From Rahnella bruchi (GTDB taxonomy: Bacteria > Pseudomonadota > Gammaproteobacteria > Enterobacterales > Enterobacteriaceae): a stretch of 64,000 nucleotides of DNA. The notes below the pieces were generated by a model, which saw nothing but the letters and a program-made list of their open reading frames with translations, had not been told where the DNA came from and made no database searches. The stretch spans positions 248,001 to 312,000 of the forward strand of contig NZ_QZWI01000004.1 of NCBI RefSeq assembly GCF_003614975.1, given 5' to 3'. Positions within the stretch are counted from its first letter, which is position 1; each line of letters starts with the position of its first letter. Below, piece by piece: positions 46,903 through 55,158 of this stretch. Both the position numbers and the translations under genes were made by a program.

Positions 46903-47777
46903 CACCATGTGGGGTTTGGGCTATCCCCACCAATACTAAAATAATCTGGCGCAAACGGGTGGTGAGGATGAAAGTTAAAATGTGAGGGCATTTCTGGTTT
47001 ATATCGAAAATCAAAACCATTACGTAATGTTATATATGCCTCACCATTTAATCTATTTTTATCGGCAAACAGGTCTTTAGCTGGTGTGTTTAAATATCTG
47101 TTAGAAATAAATTTTTTAGATAAATCCCCCAGAGGTTTTATATAGTCTAACCAGGAAGGAACGTAACCTAATCGGGGTAAAAATTTCTTGGGCGGGCATG
47201 GTTGAGGAAATAATAATGGTCTAAAACCATAATTTTTAAAACCACCCATTGGGCCATAATGATCCCATATTGATAAAGCATAAGTTAACCTCGTTGGCTG
47301 AGCTAACCTCAACACATCGACATCATTACCGAATATCCTGTAAAAACCGACCAGATCAGAAACGAGGTCTTCACAACTGAAACCGCTATCCGTTTTCCAG
47401 TTGATAATACTTGAATCCTGAAAAGCTTCAAACCTCCACGCGATTTTCATCATGATAGTGAGTGCGACTCTTTTTTTCATTTCATCACTCAAACATGATC
47501 GAACCATTAAAGGGGAATGGATCCCACCCCATATGTTCAATTCTTTACCATCAATGAGATAGGCCATTTCCTGATAATAATCTACGGGGAAATACCATTC
47601 ATTTAGCTTTGGGAAAAATTTCCTACCTTTTTCCTCGAAGAGAATTTTTTTTAGCCTTCTCATATCGTCACCTCGGGCATGACCAAGATCTACCCACCCT
47701 AAAATTTTAGTATAAATTAATCCCTTGGTTCTGAGCCCATAGGAAAGCCCATCCACAATATGCTTCCGTTCACTCAT
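46902..47777 (-). CDS. Candidate type VI effector, copy 1 (possible DUF4056-like)
   Basis: 291 residues, no signal peptide. Motifs shared with the copy at 50613: GWVDLGHARGDD (His33, Asp37), NEWYFPVDYYQEM, WRFEAFQDSS, SGFSCEDLVSDLVGFYRIFG (Cys135), SIWDHYGP, C-terminal GGDSPNPTW. A histidine before a Cys in an SCEDLV-type helix resembles permuted papain-fold (NlpC/P60, LRAT) enzymes, so a hydrolase or acyltransferase is plausible. It begins 9 bases after the hcp stop and overlaps the immunity-like gene, forming an hcp-effector-immunity operon. Function is inference; the DUF4056 name is from memory. Confidence 0.68.
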   Translation of the reverse strand: MSERKHIVDGLSYGLRTKGLIYTKILGWVDLGHARGDDMRRLKKILFEEKGRKFFPKLNEWYFPVDYYQEMAYLIDGKELNIWGGIHSPLMVRSCLSDEMKKRVALTIMMKIAWRFEAFQDSSIINWKTDSGFSCEDLVSDLVGFYRIFGNDVDVLRLAQPTRLTYALSIWDHYGPMGGFKNYGFRPLLFPQPCPPKKFLPRLGYVPSWLDYIKPLGDLSKKFISNRYLNTPAKDLFADKNRLNGEAYITLRNGFDFRYKPEMPSHFNFHPHHPFAPDYFSIGGDSPNPTW

Positions 47778-47786
47778 ACATCCCCC

Positions 47787-48266
47787 TTACATCACAATAT
47801 CTTGCCAGAAACTGTAACCGGACGTACCGGCCTGATGGTGTTGCCAGGTAATACTGTTGAAGGTGAAGATCAGCGTTTCTTCGGCTTCGGCACCGTTGTG
47901 ATCGACGGAGTGTGGGAAATTAAGCGAGACATCAATAAGGAATGCATCACGTAACTCAATTGAATAATACTTACTGTTCATACCCGTTTTATTGGTGCGC
48001 AAAATATCAAAATTGCATTGCAGTTTTTCATTATTGGCAATGGCTACCCCGAGCAAGGGCGAGGATTTGTCTACCAGTTTGGTCACTGAAACAGGCTGAT
48101 GACAAACGTTTTGAGCACGGTGGGTGCTGTGTGTGAGGGCGAGAAGAAAGATTTGATCCTGATGTGAGGCCTGATATTTATTTCCCATAGAGTCATAAGT
48201 TCCGCAACCCTGCGATATCAGCCCTTGTTTTTCACCGGTTAAGGTCATATAAATCAAATTAGCCAT
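47787..48266 (-). CDS. Hcp-family type VI secretion protein, effector-linked
   Basis: 159 residues starting MANLIYMTLTGEKQGLISQG, with the Hcp core: HQDQIFLLALTHSTHRAQN, VTKLVDKSSPLLGVAI, YYSIELRDAFLIDVSLNF, FNSITWQHH. It is diverged from the orphan Hcp at 2456. AGGAG lies seven bases before the ATG. It is directly followed by the candidate effector, a common arrangement in which the Hcp carries the neighbouring effector. The 250-base region upstream holds AT-rich promoter DNA and no gene that I can see. Confidence 0.87.
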   Translation of the reverse strand: MANLIYMTLTGEKQGLISQGCGTYDSMGNKYQASHQDQIFLLALTHSTHRAQNVCHQPVSVTKLVDKSSPLLGVAIANNEKLQCNFDILRTNKTGMNSKYYSIELRDAFLIDVSLNFPHSVDHNGAEAEETLIFTFNSITWQHHQAGTSGYSFWQDIVM

Positions 48267-48516
48267 GATATAACTCCTTTTAGTTCCAGAGTTTATAACT
48301 CAGCGAATAGGCTTAAACAAATACTAGATATCAATACCAATTAAAATAATAATTCATAAGAATTATATCTCTATGACCTCACTAAAGTGATAACGACAAC
48401 GTATTATTCCCACGAATGAATTACATTAATAACCGTTTGAAAAACAGAGCTTACTAACCCTTTAAGTGAATATTCTTAAAGGGTTAACATTAGTGATTTC
48501 ATTTATTACGCAATGG

Positions 48517-49149
48517 CTATTCCGGTTTTACAGCCCTTTCCAGCGCCGTTTTTAATTCATTTTCTGTCATCCGCACACAATAAGTCGGCATACCGCGCTC
48601 AAAGCGCCAGCCTTCGGAAAGTGCGCCTGTATCCACGGTGTCAAAACCAAAAGCGTCATACAGTGCAATAACTGCTTTTTTCGTTTCAGGATCATCACCT
48701 GCCAGCGGCAGAGCGCGACGTTGCGCATCGCCGGAGGGCAGACCATCGCTTTCGAGATCGGTCATCTGAATCGCATTGAACGCTTTGGTGACTTTCGACT
48801 GCGGCAGAAAACCGGCGAGATATTCGCTGGTAGTGGTGCTCCGGTTATCCAGCTCAGCCACCTGCCCGTCGCGCTCTGGATAATAGTTCACAGCATCGAT
48901 CACCGGTTTACCGGCAATCTCTGCCACCGGCAATTGCCCGATAGCCGTCAGCGGCACGGCGATCACCACGATATCGCCAAAAGAAGCGGCTTGCGCCGCT
49001 GTACCGGTTTCACAACCGATCATAGGTTTAAGACTGAACAATGTTTGCGGCCCGCGTGAATTACTGAGCATGACCTGATGCCCGGCTTTGATCGCCAGTT
49101 TAGCCACCGCTCTGCCCACAAACCCCGCACCAATAATGCCTATTTTCAT
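48517..49149 (-). CDS. NADPH-dependent F420-reductase-like oxidoreductase
   Basis: 210 residues beginning MKIGIIGAGFVGRAVAKLAI, a Rossmann NADP-binding domain with GxGxxG. It resembles the coenzyme-F420-dependent NADP oxidoreductase family (ISNSRGP-like LSNSRGP, VIAVPL, DAVNYYPERDG). Enterobacteria lack F420, so the actual partner is unknown. Start 49149 has AAGGTGA before it; a GTG at 49158 is the alternative. It is divergent from the LysR gene at 49255 by 105 bases and lies between the two effector modules. Confidence 0.82.
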   Translation of the reverse strand: MKIGIIGAGFVGRAVAKLAIKAGHQVMLSNSRGPQTLFSLKPMIGCETGTAAQAASFGDIVVIAVPLTAIGQLPVAEIAGKPVIDAVNYYPERDGQVAELDNRSTTTSEYLAGFLPQSKVTKAFNAIQMTDLESDGLPSGDAQRRALPLAGDDPETKKAVIALYDAFGFDTVDTGALSEGWRFERGMPTYCVRMTENELKTALERAVKPE

Positions 49150-49254
49150 GATTCTCACCTTTCATTTTGCTGTCGATAGGTTAAGAATAATTCCACACTC
49201 AGTATTGATAAATTGCCATCAGAACCACAAACAAACAACATACAAGAGGGAATC

Positions 49255-50142
49255 ATGGATCGTTTAACCAGCATGAATGTGTTCGTCAGAACCGCCGATC
49301 TGGGTTCTTTCGCGGCAGCGGCAGAAGCGTTGCGCATTTCTCCGCAGATGGTAGCGAAGCATATTGCGCGACTGGAATCCCGCCTGGGGACGTTGCTTAT
49401 CAACCGCACAACGCGGCGTCAGCACCTGACAGATATCGGGCGCAGTTATTATGAGCGCTGTAAAATCGTGCTTTCTGAGGCCGAAGCTGCGGATGCCATA
49501 GCGCTTGAAATGAAAGTCACGCCCTCCGGCACGTTGCGAGTCAATGCGCCGGTGACGTTCGGCACATCGTCTCTTGCGCCTTTCATCACGCATTATCTTG
49601 CGCTGTTTCCCGAAACGCAGGTTGAACTGACACTCAGTGACCGGATGGTCGATCCGGTTGAGGAAGGCTATGAAGTGATCCTGCGCATAGGTGAACTCAG
49701 CGACAGCCAGATGATTGCTTATCCGCTGCGGCCCTACCAGCTGATTGCCTGCGCCTCTCCTGGCTATCTCGCGCAGAACGGCGTGCCGGAAACGCCTGCG
49801 GAACTCGCCACACATTCTTGTCTGGTTTATGGCATCTGGTCGCCTCAGGCACCCTGCCGCTGGCAATTTCACAAAGACGGTAAGATGCATGAAATCCAGC
49901 CTGAAGGCCGCCTGCGCTCTAACGACTGGCGAGCGCTGTTGCACGCCGCCGTCAGAGGATATGGGGTTACACTGGGTCCGGCAGAAGTTCTGAGAGAAGA
50001 AATCGATGCGGGACGGTTGGTTCAGGTTTTACCCGACTACGAAGGACCTTCGCGACCGATGCATGTGCTGACACCGGCGGGTTTACGCCAGACGGTGAAG
50101 ATCCGCAGTTTTATTAAGGCGGTGCAGAAGGCATTTGGTTAA
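49255..50142 (+). CDS. LysR-family transcriptional regulator
   Basis: 295 residues: winged helix MNVFVRTADLGSFAAAAEAL, VAKHIARLESRLG, INRTTRRQHLTDIG, then the LysR effector domain. It is similar in architecture to the LysR at 38990 and shares the NRTTRR motif. Start ATG 49255 has AAGAGGG upstream; the earlier open frame from 49213 lacks a site. It likely controls the divergent F420-type oxidoreductase. Confidence 0.9.
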   Translation: MDRLTSMNVFVRTADLGSFAAAAEALRISPQMVAKHIARLESRLGTLLINRTTRRQHLTDIGRSYYERCKIVLSEAEAADAIALEMKVTPSGTLRVNAPVTFGTSSLAPFITHYLALFPETQVELTLSDRMVDPVEEGYEVILRIGELSDSQMIAYPLRPYQLIACASPGYLAQNGVPETPAELATHSCLVYGIWSPQAPCRWQFHKDGKMHEIQPEGRLRSNDWRALLHAAVRGYGVTLGPAEVLREEIDAGRLVQVLPDYEGPSRPMHVLTPAGLRQTVKIRSFIKAVQKAFG

Positions 50143-50167
50143 AAGGATAAAAATGCTGATCTTAGTG

Positions 50168-50602
50168 TCAGCAATTTTTCATACACGTATTTATCACCAG
50201 ACTCACTTTATTTTCAGAAGGAATAATAAAATACCGTTCTCCAAGTTTATACCGCGCCTCAACATCGATACCACTCTCAACCAGATAGAGTTTTAGTATT
50301 TTCACTGCCTGCGGTACGTCATTTACCTGAGACCAGGTTACCTTTTCCTCTAAAAGGGTATTTTCGTCACCACCTTGCACATAATAAAGCGCATTATTAG
50401 AAATCTGAGGAGCATTTTTAATAATGCCGGGCGTCAGGTAGTAATAATCAAACCAGTTTGATTTACGATATTCTTTTCCGTCAAAGATATAACCAAATAA
50501 GAAAAAATTGAAAACCATGCATAATAAAAGTCCAACGGACAACATTACAAAAAAGTAACCAAACCACTTAATTAATTTTTGCACACCACCCTCCACTCTC
50601 AT
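50168..50602 (-). CDS. Immunity-like membrane protein, copy 2
   Basis: 144 residues starting MRVEGGVQKLIKWFGYFFVM. A membrane helix is followed by FDGKEYRKSNWFDYYYLTPG and VTWSQVNDVPQAVKIL, the same blocks as copy 1 at 46402. It begins 10 bases after the effector-like gene stop; an open frame extends into the effector gene, but MRVEGG fits the helix. Family not recognised; probable immunity partner of the effector-like protein, by position. Confidence 0.62.
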   Translation of the reverse strand: MRVEGGVQKLIKWFGYFFVMLSVGLLLCMVFNFFLFGYIFDGKEYRKSNWFDYYYLTPGIIKNAPQISNNALYYVQGGDENTLLEEKVTWSQVNDVPQAVKILKLYLVESGIDVEARYKLGERYFIIPSENKVSLVINTCMKNC

Positions 50603-50612
50603 TATAATTAAC

Positions 50613-51491
50613 TCACCAGGTTGGCATGGGATTGTCACCGCCAATATGAAAATAATCAGGAGACTTCGGATAATGTGGGAAAATAGGATAATGCGAAGGC
50701 ATTTTTAGATCTGACGGTTTAACAAATCCCTGTCTTAGGGATAAATACACGTCTCCATTCACTCTATTTTTATCTTCAAAGAAATTTGTCACCGGCCTGT
50801 TTAGATAACGATTTGATATGTATAAACTCGATAAATCGCCTAATGGCTTTATGTAATCTAACCATGAAGGAAGAATTCCTAATCTCGGCGATGATTTTTT
50901 TCCGGGTGATGGTTTTGGAAATAACAGGGGTCTGAAAGTCTTATTCTTGTGACTCCCAACCGGCCCATAATGGTCCCAAATAGAGAGACTATAGGCAATA
51001 TCCGTTGGCTGTGACAAAATCAACGGGTCGATACCATTACCGAAAATCCGATAAAAACCAACTAAGTCAGATACCAGATCTTCACAACTAAAACCACTGT
51101 CGGTACGCCAGTTTATTAATGAGGTATCCTGCAACGCCTCAAATCGCCATGCAGCCTTCATTATGATGGTTAAAGCGATACGTTTTTTCAGTTCGCTACT
51201 CAGACATGATCGCACCATCAGAGGTGCATGAATACCAGCCCAAAGATTAGTAAGGGATTTCTCATGAACAGGAAGATACATTTCCTGGTAATAATCCACA
51301 GGAAAATACCAGTCATTTAACTCGCGGAAATACTTCCTCCCTTTCTCTTCAAAAAGTATTTTTTTAAGTTTATTACCATCATCTCCACGAGCATGTCCCA
51401 TATCTATCCAGCCCAACACTTTGGTGTAGACTAAACCCTTACCACGAGAAGTACCTAAAATGGAGCTGGTAATATCGCTGCGTTTGCTCAT
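50613..51491 (-). CDS. Candidate type VI effector, copy 2 (paralogue without adjacent hcp)
   Basis: 292 residues, clearly paralogous to copy 1 at 46902: GWIDMGHARGDD (His33), NDWYFPVDYYQEM, SGFSCEDLVSDLVGFYRIFG (Cys136), WDHYGPVG, C-terminal GGDNPMPTW. Differences concentrate in residues 1-20, 72-85 and the C-terminal third. The hcp gene of copy 1 is missing here, so this is an orphan effector/immunity pair derived by duplication or separate acquisition. GGAG lies before the ATG. The 276 bases upstream, to the reductase terminator, hold no gene that I can see. Confidence 0.66.
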   Translation of the reverse strand: MSKRSDITSSILGTSRGKGLVYTKVLGWIDMGHARGDDGNKLKKILFEEKGRKYFRELNDWYFPVDYYQEMYLPVHEKSLTNLWAGIHAPLMVRSCLSSELKKRIALTIIMKAAWRFEALQDTSLINWRTDSGFSCEDLVSDLVGFYRIFGNGIDPLILSQPTDIAYSLSIWDHYGPVGSHKNKTFRPLLFPKPSPGKKSSPRLGILPSWLDYIKPLGDLSSLYISNRYLNRPVTNFFEDKNRVNGDVYLSLRQGFVKPSDLKMPSHYPIFPHYPKSPDYFHIGGDNPMPTW

Positions 51492-51713
51492 ATATCTCCA
51501 AAGGTATTAAAATAGATTACAACAACCTGTTAACCGAATTGTCAACGAAATGACGTTGCCAAGCATAATAGCTTATTAATCACCGTGTAAACTTCTGAGG
51601 TTATATCGCAACATTTTGGCGTAAACAAATATTAAAAATCCATGAATTACGCTAACTGATTTGCTCAGGCTATAATCTTAAAAGGAATGACAACGAATTT
51701 GTTTCCATAAAAA

Positions 51714-51737
51714 AAACCCACGCTCTCACGTGGGTTT
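51714..51737 (-). terminator. Terminator of the large flavin reductase gene
   Basis: Stem AAACCCACG/CGTGGGTTT with loop CTCTCA, flanked by A- and T-runs. It lies 31 bases after the minus-strand stop at 51768. Confidence 0.88.
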
Positions 51738-51767
51738 TATCGTTTTAAAGCGTTCACACTCTGACGA

Positions 51768-54545
51768 TTAATGCTTTGCCAGCGCCGCCGCGTTTTTCCC
51801 GGCGAGAATACCGAAGATGATGATATCGGCGACGGCGTTACCGCCGATGCGGTTCGCGCCGTGGATGCCACCGACCACTTCGCCTGCGGCCCAGGCACCG
51901 GTGATCACCTGTTTTTGCGCATCAAGCACGGCGGTATCCGGGTTGATGGTCACACCGCCCATGGTGTGATGCACGCCCGGTGCGATGCGAATGGCAAAGA
52001 ACGGCCCCTGATTAAGCGGATGACGCAGCGCCGTGGTGCGCCCGAAATCCTCATCCTTTTTCTCGACCACAAACAGGTTGTAGCGCAGCAAGGTTTCGGA
52101 AAGCGTCTGCGGATCCATATTCAGTTTCACCGCCAGCTCTTCCGGCGTTGGTGCACTGATAACAAAGCCTTTGGCGATGTACTCGTCAGCCGCTTTGTTA
52201 TTGGCACGTACCTGCTCGTCGAAGATGACCCAGGCACTTTTCTCCGGCAACGCGATGATTTCCGCAGACACTTTGTCGCGGGTTTCCATCTCATTATAGA
52301 AACGCTTACCGGCCTGACTGACCAGGATTGCGCCGCCGCCTCGAATGGCTTCAGAGATCAGATAAGACGTGGTCTGCTCCACCGTCGGGTGGATCTGAAT
52401 TTCGCCCATATCCACGGTATCTGCGCCCAGTTTCTGTAGCATGGCGATGCCACTACCGGTCGCGCCCGGATGGTTGGTCGTTACAAAACCATCAAGCTCT
52501 GGACGATATTTCACCACCATCTCGCGGTTGGCACTGAAACCACCGGTGGCGACGATGACGCTTTTCGCATTCAGAATGCGGCTGTCGTTATATTCATCCA
52601 CCACTTTCACGCCGGTCACCACGCCATTTTCAGACAGAATTTCAGCAACGGACGTTTCGAGCAGCACTTCGATATCGCGCTTGTTGATGTTTTTCACCAA
52701 CCCGCTGATCAGGAAGCCACCCACGGCGGAGCGGTCTGCCGGACGGTGCGTACGGTCGATGCTCATCCCGCCAGTGATAGTGATATCGTTGAGCTCAATT
52801 TCTTTCGCGGCCAGCCATTCGACGGCTTCCGGTGCCAGCTCGACAAACTCACGCAGCAGGACCGGGTTGTTTTTGAACTTGCCGCCTTTCAGCGTCTCGT
52901 CATAGAACAGATCTTTGCTGTCTTCGATACCTTTCAGTTTCTGGAAACGCGTTTCTGCCGCGTTCATCCCGACGGAAGCTTTAATGGTGTTTCCGCCAAT
53001 GGTCGGCATTTTCTCGATAATCACCACGTGTGCGCCTTCGTCGTGCGCCTGAATCGCCGCTGCCAGCCCTGCGCCGCCGCTGCCGATGACCACAACGTCG
53101 AAGTTTTGCGGTGCCTGCGGGTTACCGCCTTCTTCAATCACATGTTCTTTACTGGATGTCGCCAGCGCACGCGAAACGGCTTTTTTCAGCGCCTCACTCT
53201 GCGTGGTCGCACCGGTAATGGCATCGACGTGCGGACTGTTAGCGACCAGCATGCGGGTGCGCAGGCTTTCGAAGGTGGTGGTGAAATCGACGTCAAGCGA
53301 GTCGTCTTTGACCAGCGCGATGTCGGTGATACGGTCGGTATCGAGCGTGACACTGATTTTCAGCTTCAGCGCTTCGGCTTCCACTTTCTCCTGATAAACC
53401 CCTGCCTTATATTTACGACCCGTGACACTGGTGTCGCGGATCATGGCGTCAACCAGTGAGAAGCGCCACAGCGGTTCAGGGATATTCAGTTCTTCGCGCT
53501 TATGGCTGTCGATGAACAGTTCGAGGTGATCGTTATTAATAATGCGATCGGCCCAGTCAGGATAGGCAATACAGGCTTTACCGACGGCGATGAGATCAAA
53601 ACCGTATTCCAGCCCTTTTTCCGCATCGGCTTTGTTGATCACGCCGCCAACACCAATCACCGGCACTTTGGCCAGCGTTTCAGAACGCATCGCGCGGAAT
53701 TTGGTAATAAGCGGAGTGGGATCCTGAGTATCAACAATGGAAGGACGCAGCAGTTGACCGACCGAGAAATGCACGTAGTCCAGCCCGCGTGCGGCGAGTT
53801 TTTCCAGCAGGTACATAGTGTCGTCAAAGCGGATGCCGGGGACTTCCAGCTCTTCCGGCGAGAAACGGTAGCCGATAATAAAGGAGTTATCGGCGAAGCG
53901 CTCCGCCATCTTATGGGTGATCTCCAGGACTTCCAGCGGGAAACGGGCGCGTTTGTCGCGATCGCCGCCCCATTTGTCGGTGCGCTGGTTGGAGTTCGGT
54001 GAATAAAATTGCTGGATCAGATACGTGTTGGCGCCGTGGATTTCCACACCGTCGAATCCGGCTTTAATAGCACGGTTAACCGCATCACCAAACTTGGTGA
54101 TCATGGTGTCCACTTCTTCGCCGGTCAATTCTTTCGGCTGGGTCGCGCCTTCACGCGGTGCGGCGATGGCACTTGGCGCAACCGGCGTGCGTCCGCCGAT
54201 CAGTTCCGGCTCCACCATTCTGCCGCCATGATAAATCTGCAAAATCGCTTTTGAGCCTTTGGATTTAATGGCATCAGCAATTTTCTTCAGACCGGAAATC
54301 TTGTTGTCGCTGTCGATGGCAATTGCGCCGGGAAACGCCGGGCCCATACGGTCAATGAAGCAACATTCAACGATGATGGTCCCGATGCTGCCGGCTCTAT
54401 CGCGGTAATATTCCACCAGCTCACTGGTGACGGTACCATCATAGAAGCCGGTACAGGTGGTCATAGGTGCCATCAGCAGACGGTTTTTCAGTACCGCACC
54501 GTTGGGCAACGTAAGCGGATTGAGTACCGGGGTCAGCTTATTCAT
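51768..54545 (-). CDS. Three-domain flavin reductase (OYE-like + FMN_bind + fumarate-reductase FAD domain)
   Basis: 925 residues. Domain 1 (about 1-370) is an Old Yellow Enzyme-type TIM barrel (LLMAPMTTCTGFYDG, GFDGVEIHGANTYLIQQF). Domain 2 (about 380-450) is FMN_bind with the ApbE flavinylation motif DAITGATTQS. Domain 3 (about 465-925) is a flavocytochrome c/FrdA-like FAD domain (DVVVIGSGGAGLAAAIQAHD, HHTMGGVTINPDT, GANRIGGNAVADIIIFG). This layout matches cytoplasmic NADH:fumarate or NADH:(hydroxy)cinnamate/acrylate reductases known in Klebsiella and Vibrio. No signal peptide is seen. Start 54545 with GGAG nine bases upstream. It is divergent from a DASS carrier that may import the substrate. 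Confidence 0.88.
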   Translation of the reverse strand: MNKLTPVLNPLTLPNGAVLKNRLLMAPMTTCTGFYDGTVTSELVEYYRDRAGSIGTIIVECCFIDRMGPAFPGAIAIDSDNKISGLKKIADAIKSKGSKAILQIYHGGRMVEPELIGGRTPVAPSAIAAPREGATQPKELTGEEVDTMITKFGDAVNRAIKAGFDGVEIHGANTYLIQQFYSPNSNQRTDKWGGDRDKRARFPLEVLEITHKMAERFADNSFIIGYRFSPEELEVPGIRFDDTMYLLEKLAARGLDYVHFSVGQLLRPSIVDTQDPTPLITKFRAMRSETLAKVPVIGVGGVINKADAEKGLEYGFDLIAVGKACIAYPDWADRIINNDHLELFIDSHKREELNIPEPLWRFSLVDAMIRDTSVTGRKYKAGVYQEKVEAEALKLKISVTLDTDRITDIALVKDDSLDVDFTTTFESLRTRMLVANSPHVDAITGATTQSEALKKAVSRALATSSKEHVIEEGGNPQAPQNFDVVVIGSGGAGLAAAIQAHDEGAHVVIIEKMPTIGGNTIKASVGMNAAETRFQKLKGIEDSKDLFYDETLKGGKFKNNPVLLREFVELAPEAVEWLAAKEIELNDITITGGMSIDRTHRPADRSAVGGFLISGLVKNINKRDIEVLLETSVAEILSENGVVTGVKVVDEYNDSRILNAKSVIVATGGFSANREMVVKYRPELDGFVTTNHPGATGSGIAMLQKLGADTVDMGEIQIHPTVEQTTSYLISEAIRGGGAILVSQAGKRFYNEMETRDKVSAEIIALPEKSAWVIFDEQVRANNKAADEYIAKGFVISAPTPEELAVKLNMDPQTLSETLLRYNLFVVEKKDEDFGRTTALRHPLNQGPFFAIRIAPGVHHTMGGVTINPDTAVLDAQKQVITGAWAAGEVVGGIHGANRIGGNAVADIIIFGILAGKNAAALAKH

Positions 54546-55158
54546 TGTGATCAACTCCGAAATTTACAGGTCTTGGATTTTTCTGTGGTCGCATTACTTA
54601 CCGTTCTTAACCCTCTTCATTAACGTAAAGAAGAAACAGGTTTAAATAAGCAATCCGAAGCAGGTGACGAATAGGGAAATCTGGTGGTTCATTATTTGCA
54701 TTATGCGATGAAATAGGCGCTATAAACGTTCTGAAAGCAGGAGTTGTTTATTTATCCGGCATGAAAATTCATACCACCCTCAAGTGTTAATGATGAGTTG
54801 ACAAAAATCAACTTTAGATTAACATAAAAAATCCCACCAGCAAAATCAGCAAGTTGACTTCTAGAGTTGGCGTTTACGTTGATTTACTCTACATTCTCTT
54901 AAGCGGCAACATCTGAAAAAGAACCGGGAAAAAATAACCACATTCCCTGTAATGATATATGGCTGTATATAAGCGAATTCATCGCCTCAATGACTCTAAG
55001 AATAATAGTAATGTCTTAATTTCGTCATAGAGGATGCATCCGCATTACGTACCGCTTAATACATTTTTGTTAAAGAATAATTAATGGTTTTCAGGAACAG
55101 AAAACAATCACTAACCACCGGGGCGTAAGGCTCACTCTCAATAACGGGCAAAAATTTT
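54546..55158. promoter_or_regulatory. 613-base intergenic region with GTTGA repeats
   Basis: No gene visible. AGTTGA at 54796-54801 and TCAACT at 54808-54813 form an inverted repeat with a six-base centre. Further AGTTGA (54852) and GTTGAT (54878) copies follow. These are candidate binding sites for a regulator of the divergent reductase and transporter. The region is AT-rich. Confidence 0.5.

Noticed and set aside
52470-53459. Plus-strand 329-codon frame opposite the flavin reductase
   Set aside because: An antisense shadow; the reductase domains are unambiguous on the minus strand.
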